From contig LADP01000003.1 of the NCBI GenBank assembly GCA_000961575.1, forward strand, positions 62,001 to 126,000: DNA of 64,000 nucleotides, in the 5' to 3' direction. The notes under the pieces are model-generated. The model did not search any database. It saw only the letters and a list, made by a program, of their open reading frames with translations, and had not been told where the DNA came from. This DNA comes from Peptococcaceae bacterium BRH_c8a. GTDB taxonomy: Bacteria > Bacillota > Desulfotomaculia > Desulfotomaculales > Desulfallaceae. Made by a program: the position numbers and the translations under genes. Positions 46,747 through 55,475 of this stretch are shown piece by piece; position 1 is the stretch's first letter; every line of letters begins with the position of its first letter.

Positions 46747-47727
46747 TTATAAAGTGGCGGCTGCATCGGCTAGATTCCGCCGCCAGCGCACCATGTCCAT
46801 AAAGGCCTCCAGGCGGGTGACCATGCCCGCTTCCCCGGTGTGCTCGTCAACGGTCAGGCTTAACATGGGTTTGTGGGAGCCGCAGCGGGCGCATCTTTCA
46901 ATTAACTCTCCGGTGAAGGAATCGGTGCCACAGCCGAAAGAGGCCACGTGGATTAACCCGTGCACATCCTCCCGGCCGAAATAATGGTAGGCTGCTCCCA
47001 CCATGCGTTGGTTGATTGTCCAGAACATTTTTTTAGGCAGCCTGAAAGCCTCTTCCCGAACCACCGATTCCGGCAGGTGATCCGCGGTTAGCACCCGGGC
47101 TCCGCTATCCCTTAATCGTTTAACCATGTTCATGCTGATGTAATTGTCGTAAATAACGTAAGGGTGGCCGATGACTGCTATATTAATACCGTTACAATTA
47201 CCGACCCCGTCGGCGGCATGCTCCTGTCGTACCGGCAGGCACTCCGATTGCATGTCCAAATTGTGTTTTTCCAACGCCGCCTTGGAAGCGTTATAAGCCA
47301 TGATTATTTTAGCCGGGTTGCGGGTGAAAAACTTACCGACCTGGAAATAAAAATCCGCCGGGCTGCTGCCCTTGTGGTATAAGTTAAAATTGCAATCAAT
47401 AATAGGCGGCAGGTTATTGATGGTATGCCGAACCATATCGGGAAAACCGAGAAACTTGGGGCAAATATATTCTTTCCGGGCGGTACTTACGATGCGGGGT
47501 AAAAATATATAGTCGACCCGGTCGCGTAAATCCAGTACATGGCCCACCGCCAATTTGACGGGCAAACAGGCCTCGTCCACTGTGGATTTCAAACCCTTAT
47601 CCAGTAAACCCCGGGTGGTTTCCCGCGAGACTACGGTTTCTACTCCCAACCGGCGGAAAAAAGTAACCCACTGGGGATGGTAATAATAATAAAGCAGAGC
47701 CCTTGGTATGCCCACTTTAATTGACAT
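46747..47727 (-). CDS. Acyl-CoA dehydratase activase-related protein (DUF2229-like)
   Basis: VGIPRALLYYYYHPQWVTFFRRLGVETVVS; LTVDEHTGEAGMVTRLEAFMD. Confidence 0.85.
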   Translation of the reverse strand: MSIKVGIPRALLYYYYHPQWVTFFRRLGVETVVSRETTRGLLDKGLKSTVDEACLPVKLAVGHVLDLRDRVDYIFLPRIVSTARKEYICPKFLGFPDMVRHTINNLPPIIDCNFNLYHKGSSPADFYFQVGKFFTRNPAKIIMAYNASKAALEKHNLDMQSECLPVRQEHAADGVGNCNGINIAVIGHPYVIYDNYISMNMVKRLRDSGARVLTADHLPESVVREEAFRLPKKMFWTINQRMVGAAYHYFGREDVHGLIHVASFGCGTDSFTGELIERCARCGSHKPMLSLTVDEHTGEAGMVTRLEAFMDMVRWRRNLADAAATL

Positions 47728-47851
47728 GCTGATATCAGCCCCCGTTCAATGCTGCTGTTCATACCAATTTAGTATGACCAAAAAAAGGATAGATATACGG
47801 GAACTGCTCAGGAGTCAGAATTCAGGATAAAAAAACGATTCATCGTCGCGT

Positions 47852-47918
47852 GTGTCATTCTGAACACAGTGAAGAACCTTAAAGGATAAGATCCTTCGCT
47901 GCGCTCAGGATGACACTT
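47852..47918. repeat. REP-like repeat (inverted orientation)
   Basis: gtcattctgaacacagtgaagaacc...gatccttcgctgcgctcaggatgac. Confidence 0.85.
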
Positions 47919-47942
47919 CCCAAAGCTATTTTTTAAATACAA

Positions 47943-47985
47943 ACAGCACCGGGGAACGGTGTCCCGACGGTGCTGTTTGGCAGGT
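47943..47985 (-). terminator. Terminator after spoVAF
   Basis: aacagcaccg...cggtgctgttt. Confidence 0.65.
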
Positions 47986-47994
47986 TGCAGGTCA

Positions 47995-49548
47995 TTATTT
48001 TGCCTTTTTGTTGGTCGCCCTGGTGGCATTTTGTCCAGGTTTGCGGGCCGGGACGGGTGTGGCTTGGCGGCTGGCATCCCGGGGTTTTAACATACTGGGC
48101 CTGATATTGGATGTGGGCACCGGGCGGCGCACCAGTATGGACATCAAGGCCTTGCCGTTAAACGGAATCAGCGGCCACATGTAAGGAACCCCGAAGGAAC
48201 GGGTAAATATCATCAAGGCCAGGGTTAGCGCCAGCGCGATGAGAAATCCCGGCAGGCCGAGTAGTCCCACCGCAATCAGCAAAAACAGGCGGATTAGGCG
48301 GTTGGCCAAACCCAGCTCGTAACTGGGAGTCATAAAAGTGCCCACTACGGCGGCCGCGGTATACATAACCACCTCGGCATTGAACAGGCCTACAGTTACC
48401 GCCAAATCGCCGATTAACAGGGCGGCAATCAGACCCAGAGCGGTGGCCAGCGCCGTGGGCGTGTGGATAGTAGCCATACGCACCATATCCACCGCCAGTT
48501 CGGCAAAAAGAAACTGGACAAAAATTGGTATGGCACCCACTTTATCAGGCCCGATAAATTTCAATGCCGGGGGCAAGATTTGCGGCTGCAGTACTGCTAG
48601 AAGCCACAGTGGCAGCAGGAAAATGGATATAAAAACGCCGGCGAACCTCACCCATCTTAAATATACTCCGGCGACGGGGTTTTGCCTGTATTCTTCGGCG
48701 TGTTGCAAGTGGTGAAAATAAGTGGCCGGCGTAATCATAATGCTGGGCGATGTGTCCACCATCACCAGCACGTGACCTTCCAGCAGGTGGATCGCTGCCA
48801 CATCAGGCCGCTCAGTGTAGCGCACTCGTGGAAGCGGGTTCCAGTAATTGCCCGGCATAATCAGCTCTTCCACTGCCTTTTCAGCCATTGGCAAGCCGTC
48901 CAGGTTAATGCTGGATATTTTTTCCCGGATACTGTCCACCAGGTTTTCGTTGGCGATGTCTTCGATGTAGCAAATTACGATATCGGTCTTGGAGCGGTTG
49001 CCTGCCTGAGCGTATTCCATACGCAACTTGGGATCCCGAATCCGCCGGCGAATTAAGGCGGTGTTGAACACCAGCGTTTCGGTAAAACCGTCCCGGGAAC
49101 CCCGCACCACTTTTTCCAAATCCGGTTCTGCAGGACTGCGCGCCGGGTAAGTACGTACATCCAGCAGGATGGCCTTTTCAGAACCGTCAATGAGCAACGC
49201 CAGCGGACCCGAAAGCATTTTTTCCACCAGTACCTCAAGGTGCTCGGACTCTTCCACTTCGACGTAATTAATGTGCCGGTCAAATAATTTCCGAAAGGCG
49301 TCCACCGAGAGGTCTTCTCGATCCAGTGCCGTCAGGTTGCGCAATATTTCAGTCATCAGGTCGGCGTTGGCAAAAGCGTCTACGAAGACCATCATCATCT
49401 TGCGGCCGCCAATAATCATTTCCCGCCTGACGATGTCAAAATTTTTATCAAAGGCCAGCTTTTCATCAAGCAGGTCTTTGTTAGTGGCCAGGTCCTTGCT
49501 CAGCCTTGTTTGGTGTTCAATGGCCGCAGGCCCCATTACTGTATCCAC
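47995..49548 (-). CDS. spoVAF: Spore germination protein, SpoVAF/GerA family
   Basis: GPLALLIDGSEKAILLDVRTYPARSPAEPDLEKVVRGSRDGFTETLVFNTALIRRRIRDP. Confidence 0.93.
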   Translation of the reverse strand: MDTVMGPAAIEHQTRLSKDLATNKDLLDEKLAFDKNFDIVRREMIIGGRKMMMVFVDAFANADLMTEILRNLTALDREDLSVDAFRKLFDRHINYVEVEESEHLEVLVEKMLSGPLALLIDGSEKAILLDVRTYPARSPAEPDLEKVVRGSRDGFTETLVFNTALIRRRIRDPKLRMEYAQAGNRSKTDIVICYIEDIANENLVDSIREKISSINLDGLPMAEKAVEELIMPGNYWNPLPRVRYTERPDVAAIHLLEGHVLVMVDTSPSIMITPATYFHHLQHAEEYRQNPVAGVYLRWVRFAGVFISIFLLPLWLLAVLQPQILPPALKFIGPDKVGAIPIFVQFLFAELAVDMVRMATIHTPTALATALGLIAALLIGDLAVTVGLFNAEVVMYTAAAVVGTFMTPSYELGLANRLIRLFLLIAVGLLGLPGFLIALALTLALMIFTRSFGVPYMWPLIPFNGKALMSILVRRPVPTSNIRPSMLKPRDASRQATPVPARKPGQNATRATNKKAK

Positions 49549-50110
49549 TCCTTCTGATTATTTCGCGCAGCGCCTTAGTTGTTAGCGGTGCGCCCGTAGT
49601 GAAGTCATCAGCACCGTCCATCTTGCCCACATCACCGATGCCAATCACCACCTGCAGATTTAGGCTGTCCAGCAATTCCACGGTGTCACCGCTCAGTTCG
49701 TCGCCCAGGAGCGCGTCGGTGCGGCCAAGTTTATCCACTGGGCCGTCCACCAGTTTGCCCCGGCGGTCAATCGAAAAATTAACATGAGCTCCTTCATCGA
49801 AGCCGCTGTTGGAGGCCACGGCCAGCACACCCAGGATATTAATATCAGGGTGCCTGGCCAGGCAGGCCAGCGCCGATTCCCCGCGTCCCTGCCCCTCATA
49901 GCCCCGGTCGTCCAGCATCACTACCACTGGTTCGTGGGCGGCCTTTTTAACCAGATCTACAATTTGTTCCCCGGTGAGCGCAGTGGGGTTTCCGGCCGAG
50001 GCGGATATGCACCTGGCCCCCACGTTGTGTGCAGCCGTTTCCACCGTCCTGCGCGCCACCTGGTCTCCGTCGGTAACAACGATTACACTTACGGGTGTGT
50101 TAACGGACAT
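49517..50110 (-). CDS. spoVAE: Stage V sporulation protein AE (SpoVAEa type)
   Basis: VIVVTDGDQVARRTVETAAHNVGARCISASAGNPT; overlaps start of spoVAF. Confidence 0.9.
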   Translation of the reverse strand: MSVNTPVSVIVVTDGDQVARRTVETAAHNVGARCISASAGNPTALTGEQIVDLVKKAAHEPVVVMLDDRGYEGQGRGESALACLARHPDINILGVLAVASNSGFDEGAHVNFSIDRRGKLVDGPVDKLGRTDALLGDELSGDTVELLDSLNLQVVIGIGDVGKMDGADDFTTGAPLTTKALREIIRRSGYSNGACGH

Positions 50111-50220
50111 ATGTAACCTCCGTATTAATCTTGGTTTAGGGGGTTGGTATTATTAATTGATGATAAAAGTAAAGACACCGCTTAAGGTGTCCTTACAACA
50201 GAGAATTCTGAAAAAATCAA

Positions 50221-50415
50221 TTAACTTGTGTGAGCTATCTTAACGTTGGCTTTGTATTCGACTACTTTGCCGTTTTCTACGTTGGCAGTAAAGTTTACCA
50301 CTTCGACCGCAACGATGTTATTTGTTGTACTACTGGCTTCAGTGATTGCAGATTGTACGGCGCTACGCCAACCGTCCGCTGATTCGCCTACCATCTCCAT
50401 AACCTTAACGTGCAT
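50221..50415 (-). CDS. Dodecin family protein
   Basis: 64 aa MHVKVMEMVGESADGWRSAVQSAITEASSTTNNIVAVEVVNFTANVENGKVVEYKANVKIAHTS; start reset to 50415. Confidence 0.9.
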   Translation of the reverse strand: MHVKVMEMVGESADGWRSAVQSAITEASSTTNNIVAVEVVNFTANVENGKVVEYKANVKIAHTS

Positions 50416-50526
50416 AACAAAGACCTCCTTTGCTAAATATCTTGCAGCAATTGTATTATTTGTACTGCATCGATTTTTATGCAACGTATTCAAGTCGGGG
50501 ACGGTTCTTGTCTTGAATGATTTAGG

Positions 50527-51303
50527 CTAATTGGATATTTCCATCATCTCCCGCAGTTTTTTCAGAGCTTGTCGTTCCAGGCGGGAAACCTGCACCTGAG
50601 AAAGGCCCAGTTTGGCGGCAATCTCCCCTTGGGTTTTATCGGCAAAAAACCTCCACAGTAGGATCATCCTGTCCCGGTCGGGAAGCTGTTTAAGTATCTC
50701 TTTAACTGCTATAGTGTCCAGGTGGGGCAGCATGGCTCCGTCGTCTTCGCTTAGCTGGTCCAACAGATATATGGGATCCCCGTCGTCTTGGTGCAGCGTT
50801 TCGTAAATAGAGGTGGGAGGCTGTAGGGCTTCCAGCGCGGTTACCACCTCTTCGCGAGACATGCCGATTTCGGTCGCGATTTCACTAATCGTTGGTTCAC
50901 GGCCCATTTTTGAGGTTAAAGCTTCTCTGCCCTGCTGCACCTTATAGGCAGTCTCTTTAATTGACCTACTCACTTTTACCGGGTTGTCGTCTCTTAAAAA
51001 ACGTCGGATTTCTCCCACAATCATAGGTACGGCATAGGTGGAAAACCGCACATTAAAATCAAGGTTGAACTTGTCAATAGCCTTCATTAAGCCGATACAG
51101 CCGATTTGAAACAGGTCCTCCAGTTCGTAACCCCGGTTATGAAAGCGCTTGACCAGGTTGAAAACCAGCTTGAGGTTGCAGTTAATCAGACGCTCCCTGG
51201 CATGGGCGTCCCCTTTTTGGGCGCGGGCCAGCAAGTCTTTCATTTCCGCATCTTTGAGCAGAGGGAACCGGGGCAGGTTCATATCCGTTAATTTACCGCT
51301 CAT
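50527..51303 (-). CDS. sigF: Sporulation sigma factor F
   Basis: Sigma70-family regions 2-4 (HNRGYELEDLFQIGCIGLMKAIDKFNLDFNVRFSTYAVPMIVGEIRR); adjacent to spoIIAB. Confidence 0.96.
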   Translation of the reverse strand: MSGKLTDMNLPRFPLLKDAEMKDLLARAQKGDAHARERLINCNLKLVFNLVKRFHNRGYELEDLFQIGCIGLMKAIDKFNLDFNVRFSTYAVPMIVGEIRRFLRDDNPVKVSRSIKETAYKVQQGREALTSKMGREPTISEIATEIGMSREEVVTALEALQPPTSIYETLHQDDGDPIYLLDQLSEDDGAMLPHLDTIAVKEILKQLPDRDRMILLWRFFADKTQGEIAAKLGLSQVQVSRLERQALKKLREMMEISN

Positions 51304-51315
51304 TTTCCCTACCCC

Positions 51316-51756
51316 CTATTGTTCCGGCACTGCCGCCCGACGGGTCGCTCCCGCCCTCCTACTCATTTTTACCCGGGTACCTTGGCCCGGTTCGGACTGC
51401 ACATTGAACTTGTCCATAAATGACTGCATGAATGAAAAACCCAGTCCCATTCGTTCCGGATCTGTGGAGAATGCTGGCTCCAGCGCTTTTTCAATATCCT
51501 CAATGCCTATGCCCCGGTCTATTACCACCAGTTCCATGTATTCATCGGCAATGCTGATTTCCAGGCGGACTACCTGGTCGGGGTTGTTCTCGTAACCATG
51601 AATGATGGCGTTGGACACCGCTTCGGATACAGCTACCTTGATTTCTTCAAGGTCCGGCAGGGTGAAGTCAACCTGGGACACGAAGGTAGCCACCGTCACC
51701 CGGGCAAAGGCCACGTTTTCAGCCCGGCTGGAAAATTCAAGCACCGCTTTGTTCAT
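51316..51756 (-). CDS. spoIIAB: Anti-sigma F factor
   Basis: HATPase fold: EAVSNAIIHGYENN, VIDRGIGIEDIEKALEPAFSTDPERMGLGFSFMQSFMDKF. Confidence 0.96.
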   Translation of the reverse strand: MNKAVLEFSSRAENVAFARVTVATFVSQVDFTLPDLEEIKVAVSEAVSNAIIHGYENNPDQVVRLEISIADEYMELVVIDRGIGIEDIEKALEPAFSTDPERMGLGFSFMQSFMDKFNVQSEPGQGTRVKMSRRAGATRRAAVPEQ

Positions 51757-51800
51757 TTTATATAAACCTCCTTCGAGCAAGTTGGTTAATTAAAATCGCT

Positions 51801-52042
51801 CAGTTAGTGTTTCCTGGGTAAGTCTGGGAGGGGTTTGGTGTTATCTCCAGGATGCAACTCGCCATTACACTTGAACGAGCCCGTTCGCCTTCGGGCGCCG
51901 GAGAACTCGCACCCTGCGGGCGCTCAGACATGCACCGGCGCTTTTCCTCAAGCTCTCTCGCTCTTTGAACTAAGCTCCTACGCATCCTTCCAATAACACC
52001 AAACCCCGCTAAGGCTCGTTTTTAAGAGAGAACTAGCTGATT
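51801..52042. repeat. Composite palindromic element copy 3 (minus orientation relative to copy 2), between spoIIAA and spoIIAB
   Basis: Inner arms 51830-51844/51993-52007 (ggggtttggtgttat / ataacaccaaacccc) around a ~125-bp core homologous to copy 2. Confidence 0.9.
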
Positions 52043-52371
52043 TTGCTGATGACGTGTTCTACAGACGGGTGTTCTTCCATCAGTGTTAACAAACCGGACA
52101 GTTCCAGAACCTTTCTAACCTGGGGGGCGGCGCCGGTCAAAAAAACTCTGCCTCCCGCCGCAGTAACCTTTTTATACCGGCCCAAAATTACTCCCAGACC
52201 GGAACTGTCCACAAAACTGACCCCGGCCAGGTCAAATACAATATTAAAAACTTCGTTTTGCTGCAACGCACGATCCACGTCACGGCGCAGGGCATCAGTA
52301 ATGCTCATATCAATTTCGCCCATCGGTACAACCACCAGGCAGTTATTTTCTTTTTTAATTGTATAGTTCAT
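52033..52371 (-). CDS. spoIIAA: Anti-sigma F factor antagonist (STAS domain)
   Basis: FDLAGVSFVDSSGLGVILGRYKKVTAAGGRVFLTG. Confidence 0.95.
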   Translation of the reverse strand: MNYTIKKENNCLVVVPMGEIDMSITDALRRDVDRALQQNEVFNIVFDLAGVSFVDSSGLGVILGRYKKVTAAGGRVFLTGAAPQVRKVLELSGLLTLMEEHPSVEHVISKIS

Positions 52372-52509
52372 GCTTGTCACCCCGGTTAACAATAAATTCA
52401 ATTACATGGCCCATAAGTTCTACGTGCCGTTATTTGTTAGATTCTACCATATATTTACTTGGTAATCAAACATGTAACTTTATGATTAAAAGCATCCTGC
52501 CAAAGAAAT

Positions 52510-52537
52510 GGGGTCAGACTCTTTTGGAGCCTGACCC
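52510..52537. repeat. Short inverted repeat, GGGGTCAG type
   Basis: gggtcagactc-ttttg-gagcctgaccc. Confidence 0.8.
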
Positions 52538-52556
52538 TGTAGGGTTGAAGCCCCGG

Positions 52557-53723
52557 TTACTTGGTTAGGGCCTGGTCCAGAACTTTGTACATTTGCTGTA
52601 GTACCGAGGCCCGTTCGACATCATTTTGAGCCAGCAGCGGCACTTTCATAACTTCTTTATTTTCTAAAGTCACCACAAATTCGCCTACTTTTTGCCCCTT
52701 CTTCACCGGGGCCACCACTTCTTCAGGCAATGCCGCCCGGCCTATGTATTTATCTTTTTTACCTTTGGGTACAGCCATGGCGATGTCGGCACTCGAGATT
52801 ACGTTAACCTGATCCAGGGCGCCCTTGCTAACCTTGATGGTGTTTATTTTATCACCCTGCCTGGCCAGGTTTACCGCTTCGTAACGGGCAAACCCGTAAT
52901 TATAAATTTTTATTGATTCCCTAAAGTGGCTTCTTACTTCGGGGGTGCCAAGCACTACGGTAATCAAGCGTAATCCGTCTCTTTCAGCGGTGGAGGCCAG
53001 GCAGTACTTTGCTTCGTTTGTCCAGCCGGTTTTACCCGCATCAACCCCCCGGTACCACTTAAGCAGCTTGTTGGTATTCCAAAGTACAAAATCGCCACCC
53101 CGCAGGTCATACCTGTACATAGATGAATACTCCTTGAAAATAGGGTGTTTTAGTGCCTCACGGAGTATAACGGCCATATCGTAAGCCGAGGTGTAATGGG
53201 GAGTTTCCGCGGGCAGGCCGTTACAGTTGGCAAACCGGGTGTGCTTAAGGCCCAGTTCTTTAGCACGACGGTTCATCAACTCCACGAACGCTTCCTCCGA
53301 GCCGGCGATGTGTTCGGCCACCGCCACGCTGGCGTCATTGGCCGAGCCCACGGCTACGGCAATGAGCATTTCCTTCATACTCATCTCCTCGCCCGGTTCC
53401 AGGTAAATTTGCGAGCCTCCCATTTTCCACGCATTTTCGGTTACCGTAACCCGATCTTGCAGGCTTATTTCACCTTTTTCCAGTGCTTCATTGGCTAACA
53501 GCTGGGTCATGATTTTAGTTACACTGGCCATCGGCAATTCTTTATCCGGTTCCTTGGCCCAAAGTACGGCGCCTGTGGCTGCGTCCATCAGCATCGCCGA
53601 TTCGGCGGTGGTCTCCAGACCGGCGACAGCACCACTGCTATCTTCAGCAGCCAGCGCCATCGTTGCACCCACCGGGAAAAAGCACATTGACAATCCAAGC
53701 AATAAAACCAATATGTAATTCAT
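52557..53723 (-). CDS. dacF: D-alanyl-D-alanine carboxypeptidase DacF
   Basis: SxxK motif MASVTKIMTQLL, SAND(A), DAGKTGWTNEAKYCLA. Confidence 0.95.
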   Translation of the reverse strand: MNYILVLLLGLSMCFFPVGATMALAAEDSSGAVAGLETTAESAMLMDAATGAVLWAKEPDKELPMASVTKIMTQLLANEALEKGEISLQDRVTVTENAWKMGGSQIYLEPGEEMSMKEMLIAVAVGSANDASVAVAEHIAGSEEAFVELMNRRAKELGLKHTRFANCNGLPAETPHYTSAYDMAVILREALKHPIFKEYSSMYRYDLRGGDFVLWNTNKLLKWYRGVDAGKTGWTNEAKYCLASTAERDGLRLITVVLGTPEVRSHFRESIKIYNYGFARYEAVNLARQGDKINTIKVSKGALDQVNVISSADIAMAVPKGKKDKYIGRAALPEEVVAPVKKGQKVGEFVVTLENKEVMKVPLLAQNDVERASVLQQMYKVLDQALTK

Positions 53724-53916
53724 TTTATTTTCCTCCCCCGTTTTTTACTGGTTCAAAATATTATGTGAAGCAAAATAAAAGTTATACGAAAAAGAAGTGT
53801 ATAGGAATGTACACATGTTATTAACAAATGTAACAAAACCCTGCCAACATACAATCTAAAAGGCTGCAGATGCGGCATTTCCGGCTTGTAATTTTTACAA
53901 ATCGGACCCAAAAGAG

Positions 53917-53933
53917 CTGGTATATATTTTGCT
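53917..53933 (+). promoter_or_regulatory. Candidate sigma-54 (-24/-12) promoter
   Basis: cTGGtatatattTTGCTt: GG (53919-20) - N10 - GC (53931-32), ~50 bp upstream of ATG 53984. Confidence 0.5.
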
Positions 53934-53983
53934 TGAATTATCAGAAAGATTGAATTAATCAGAATATAATAGGGGGTATTGAC

Positions 53984-55423
53984 ATGTTAATGAGCGGCGC
54001 TCAGTACATGGAAAGCATGAAAAAATACAACCCGCGCATTTTCCTGGGCGGACAGCAGGTAAAACTATTGGAGAACCCCACCACAATGACGGTGATTAGG
54101 GCCAATGCGGCGGTTTACGACCTAGCCTTGGAACAACAGCACAAAGATGTAATGACGGTATATTCGGATTACACAGACGCCGTGGTTAACCGCAACCTGC
54201 ATATTGCCCGCAGTGCGGCCGACCTGGAAAAAAGAGCGGAAATGGCATTGTTAACCAGCCAGGTACTGGGGACTTGTAATTACCGCTGCGTGGGTGCGGA
54301 TATCCTAAACGCGATTGCCGGGGTAACCTGGGAGATGGATCGTGAACTGGGTACCGATTACCACCAGCGATTTACCAAACACCTGAAGTATCTCCAGGAA
54401 AACGACCTGGCCTGCAGCGGCGCTGTTACCGACCCCAAGGGCGACCGGCTTAAAAGGCCGGGCCAGCAGGAAGACCCCGATGTTTATGTGCACATTAAGG
54501 AAAAAAGAGCAGACGGCATTGTGGTGCGGGGGGCCAAGGTGTCACAAAGCGGGGCCATCGGCGCACACGAAACTATGGTTATCCCCACCATGGGCATGAA
54601 ACCCGGCGAAGAAGATTTTGCGGTTGCCTTTGCAGTACCCAATGGCGCCGAAGGTATTACTTATATATCCCAGTACACACCGTTTACTGCCGAACGCGAG
54701 CTTAACGACCCCAAGTACCTGGGGAACCCGCAATACGGCCAGCGGGAAACCTGTATTATGGTGTTTGATGACGTGTTTATTCCTTGGGAAAAAGTGTTCC
54801 TGTGTGGAGAGACCAAGTACTGCGGCAAACTGATTGCCCGGTTTGCCAAAACCCACCGCATGAACTGCGGCGGTGCCTGCAAGGTTGGTTTCGCCGACAT
54901 CATCATTGGTGCTACGCAATTAATGGCGGAATACTCGGGGGTGCATAAGGCCCCCCACATCGTAGATAAAATTACCGATATGGTGCGCATCTGTGAAACG
55001 GCCCGGGCTTGCAGCGTAGCAGCAGCACTTAAAGGCCGGGAAGAACCGGTGGGCTCAGGTTTCTACCAACCTGACGACGTTTTCGGTAATGCCGCCAAGC
55101 TTACAGTGGCTGAAGGTTTCTGGGATTTAATGAAGTGGGCGGGCGACATCGGCGGCGGCATGGCGGTAACCATGCCTTCGGAAAAAGAGCTGGATAATCC
55201 CGAAACAGGGGAATATGTACGCAAGTTCATGAAGGCTTCGGCTCCCGCCGAGGCGAGGCTGCGGATAGGTAAAGTAATCCAAAACTGGTGTGCCGGACTG
55301 CACGGCGCCGGCACCTGGCACGGGGCCGGCTCACCAATGGCCCAGAAGATGGCCCTTTACCACCTGGCCAACCTGGATGAAAAGAAAGCCCTGGCGAAGA
55401 AAATAGCCGGGTTGGAAGAGTAA
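53984..55423 (+). CDS. 4-hydroxyphenylacetate 3-hydroxylase family protein, probably 4-hydroxybutyryl-CoA dehydratase/vinylacetyl-CoA isomerase-like
   Basis: Full-length family member; CNYRC (C-x3-C) and THRMNCGGACKVGFADI near positions of Fe-S ligands known in 4HB-CoA dehydratases. Confidence 0.8.
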   Translation: MLMSGAQYMESMKKYNPRIFLGGQQVKLLENPTTMTVIRANAAVYDLALEQQHKDVMTVYSDYTDAVVNRNLHIARSAADLEKRAEMALLTSQVLGTCNYRCVGADILNAIAGVTWEMDRELGTDYHQRFTKHLKYLQENDLACSGAVTDPKGDRLKRPGQQEDPDVYVHIKEKRADGIVVRGAKVSQSGAIGAHETMVIPTMGMKPGEEDFAVAFAVPNGAEGITYISQYTPFTAERELNDPKYLGNPQYGQRETCIMVFDDVFIPWEKVFLCGETKYCGKLIARFAKTHRMNCGGACKVGFADIIIGATQLMAEYSGVHKAPHIVDKITDMVRICETARACSVAAALKGREEPVGSGFYQPDDVFGNAAKLTVAEGFWDLMKWAGDIGGGMAVTMPSEKELDNPETGEYVRKFMKASAPAEARLRIGKVIQNWCAGLHGAGTWHGAGSPMAQKMALYHLANLDEKKALAKKIAGLEE

Positions 55424-55438
55424 AAAACTAGGATCGGG

Positions 55439-55469
55439 GTGTGTCAGGGGGACGGTTCCTTTGACACAC
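55439..55469. terminator. Hairpin between convergent genes, carries gggggacggttcc motif
   Basis: gtgtgtca...tgacacac followed by ttttt. Confidence 0.6.
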
Positions 55470-55475
55470 TTTTTC

